This document shows positions 63,861 to 64,000 of a stretch of DNA of 64,000 nucleotides, in pieces; the stretch's first letter is position 1; each line of letters starts with the position of its first letter. Source of the stretch: Mesonia phycicola (GTDB taxonomy: Bacteria; Bacteroidota; Bacteroidia; Flavobacteriales; Flavobacteriaceae); NCBI RefSeq assembly GCF_900141885.1, contig NZ_FQYY01000003.1, positions 1 to 64,000 on the forward strand, in the 5' to 3' direction. The translations under genes were made by a program, and so were the position numbers. The notes below the pieces were generated by a model. That model had not been told where the DNA came from, ran no database searches, and saw only the letters and a list, made by a program, of their open reading frames with translations.

Positions 63861-64000
63861 GATATATAGAACAAACTGTAAAATACCTTAAAAATAAAGG
63901 TTTTGAAAACCCAGAAGTGGGTATAATTTTGGGTACTGGATTAGGTAAATTACTAAATGAAGTAAATATTATTGCTGAAGTAAGCTACAACCACATTCCT
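63857..64000 (+). CDS. Purine nucleoside phosphorylase, 5' part
   Basis: 48 codons visible, MRYIEQTVKYLKNKGFEN and VGIILGTGLGKLL, which is the phosphate-binding N-terminus of PNP. Cut by the window edge. In the arsenosugar path it could remove adenine from the 5'-deoxyadenosyl arsenical before the sugar is transferred. Confidence 0.85.
   Translation, partial: MRYIEQTVKYLKNKGFENPEVGIILGTGLGKLLNEVNIIAEVSYNHIP

Noticed and set aside
1-64000. CRISPR arrays
   Set aside because: No regularly spaced repeats with unique spacers were seen; the only direct repeats found are the att and paired arm sites.

Overview
The window is AT-rich DNA from a member of the Bacteroidota, almost certainly a Flavobacteriaceae species. 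The supports are SusC/SusD pairs, lipoproteins with short N-terminal lipoboxes, promoters with the TAnnTTTG -7 box, a PID-CTERM-like surface protein, and the flavobacterial gene order coaX - TPR protein - lptC - hemolysin family - ppiD. There is one tRNA (Phe), no rRNA and no CRISPR array.

Layout. (1) 1-8.4 kb, minus strand: the 5' part of a large secreted protein with a small PID-CTERM-like protein in front of it, then ppiD, a CNNM/CBS protein, a small membrane protein, lptC, a TPR protein and coaX. (2) 8.5-28.9 kb: tRNA-Phe followed by an integrated element of about 20.3 kb. It is bounded by a 37-bp perfect (51-bp near-perfect) direct repeat of the tRNA 3' end plus its terminator. Every gene in it is on the minus strand. 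It carries a tyrosine integrase at the tRNA-distal end, a VirE-N/DUF3987 primase-like protein, three small HTH proteins, an internally duplicated coiled-coil protein, a type I restriction-modification operon with an Abi_2 (HEPN) gene inserted between hsdS and hsdR, and a second operon. The second operon holds a Pif1-like helicase fused to about 13 LPWS-type repeats, a broken HEPN-like gene, a GGCT-like protein and two small proteins. No relaxase or secretion genes are present. (3) 29-35 kb: an SDR - metallo-hydrolase - AraC regulator - membrane protein cluster, then pncB-pncA for NAD salvage. (4) 35.5-53.8 kb: one polysaccharide-utilisation locus (PUL) with regulator, SusC, SusD, LamG lipoprotein, two GH144-type glucanases flanking an esterase, a GH3 beta-glucosidase, a sugar MFS transporter and a GH97 enzyme. 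(5) 53.9-61.2 kb: tadA and dxs (divergent), a quinone oxidoreductase, an MFS exporter and a two-component pair. (6) 61.3-64 kb: an arsenosugar biosynthesis cluster (AhpD-like protein, ArsS, rhodanese, TIGR04282 glycosyltransferase, purine nucleoside phosphorylase) running off the right edge.

How the genes work together. The element looks like a defence island using Phe-tRNA as its attachment site. Its integrase probably binds paired 11-bp repeats found just inside both ends. A perfect TAnnTTTG box and a strong hairpin lie directly ahead of the Abi_2 gene and may encode a regulatory RNA. The PUL content is best explained by uptake and breakdown of beta-1,2-glucan. The esterase and the GH97 enzyme suggest a substituted or alpha-linked form, such as osmoregulated periplasmic glucan of other bacteria; this is inference.

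All family assignments come from reading motifs by eye. No database search was run.
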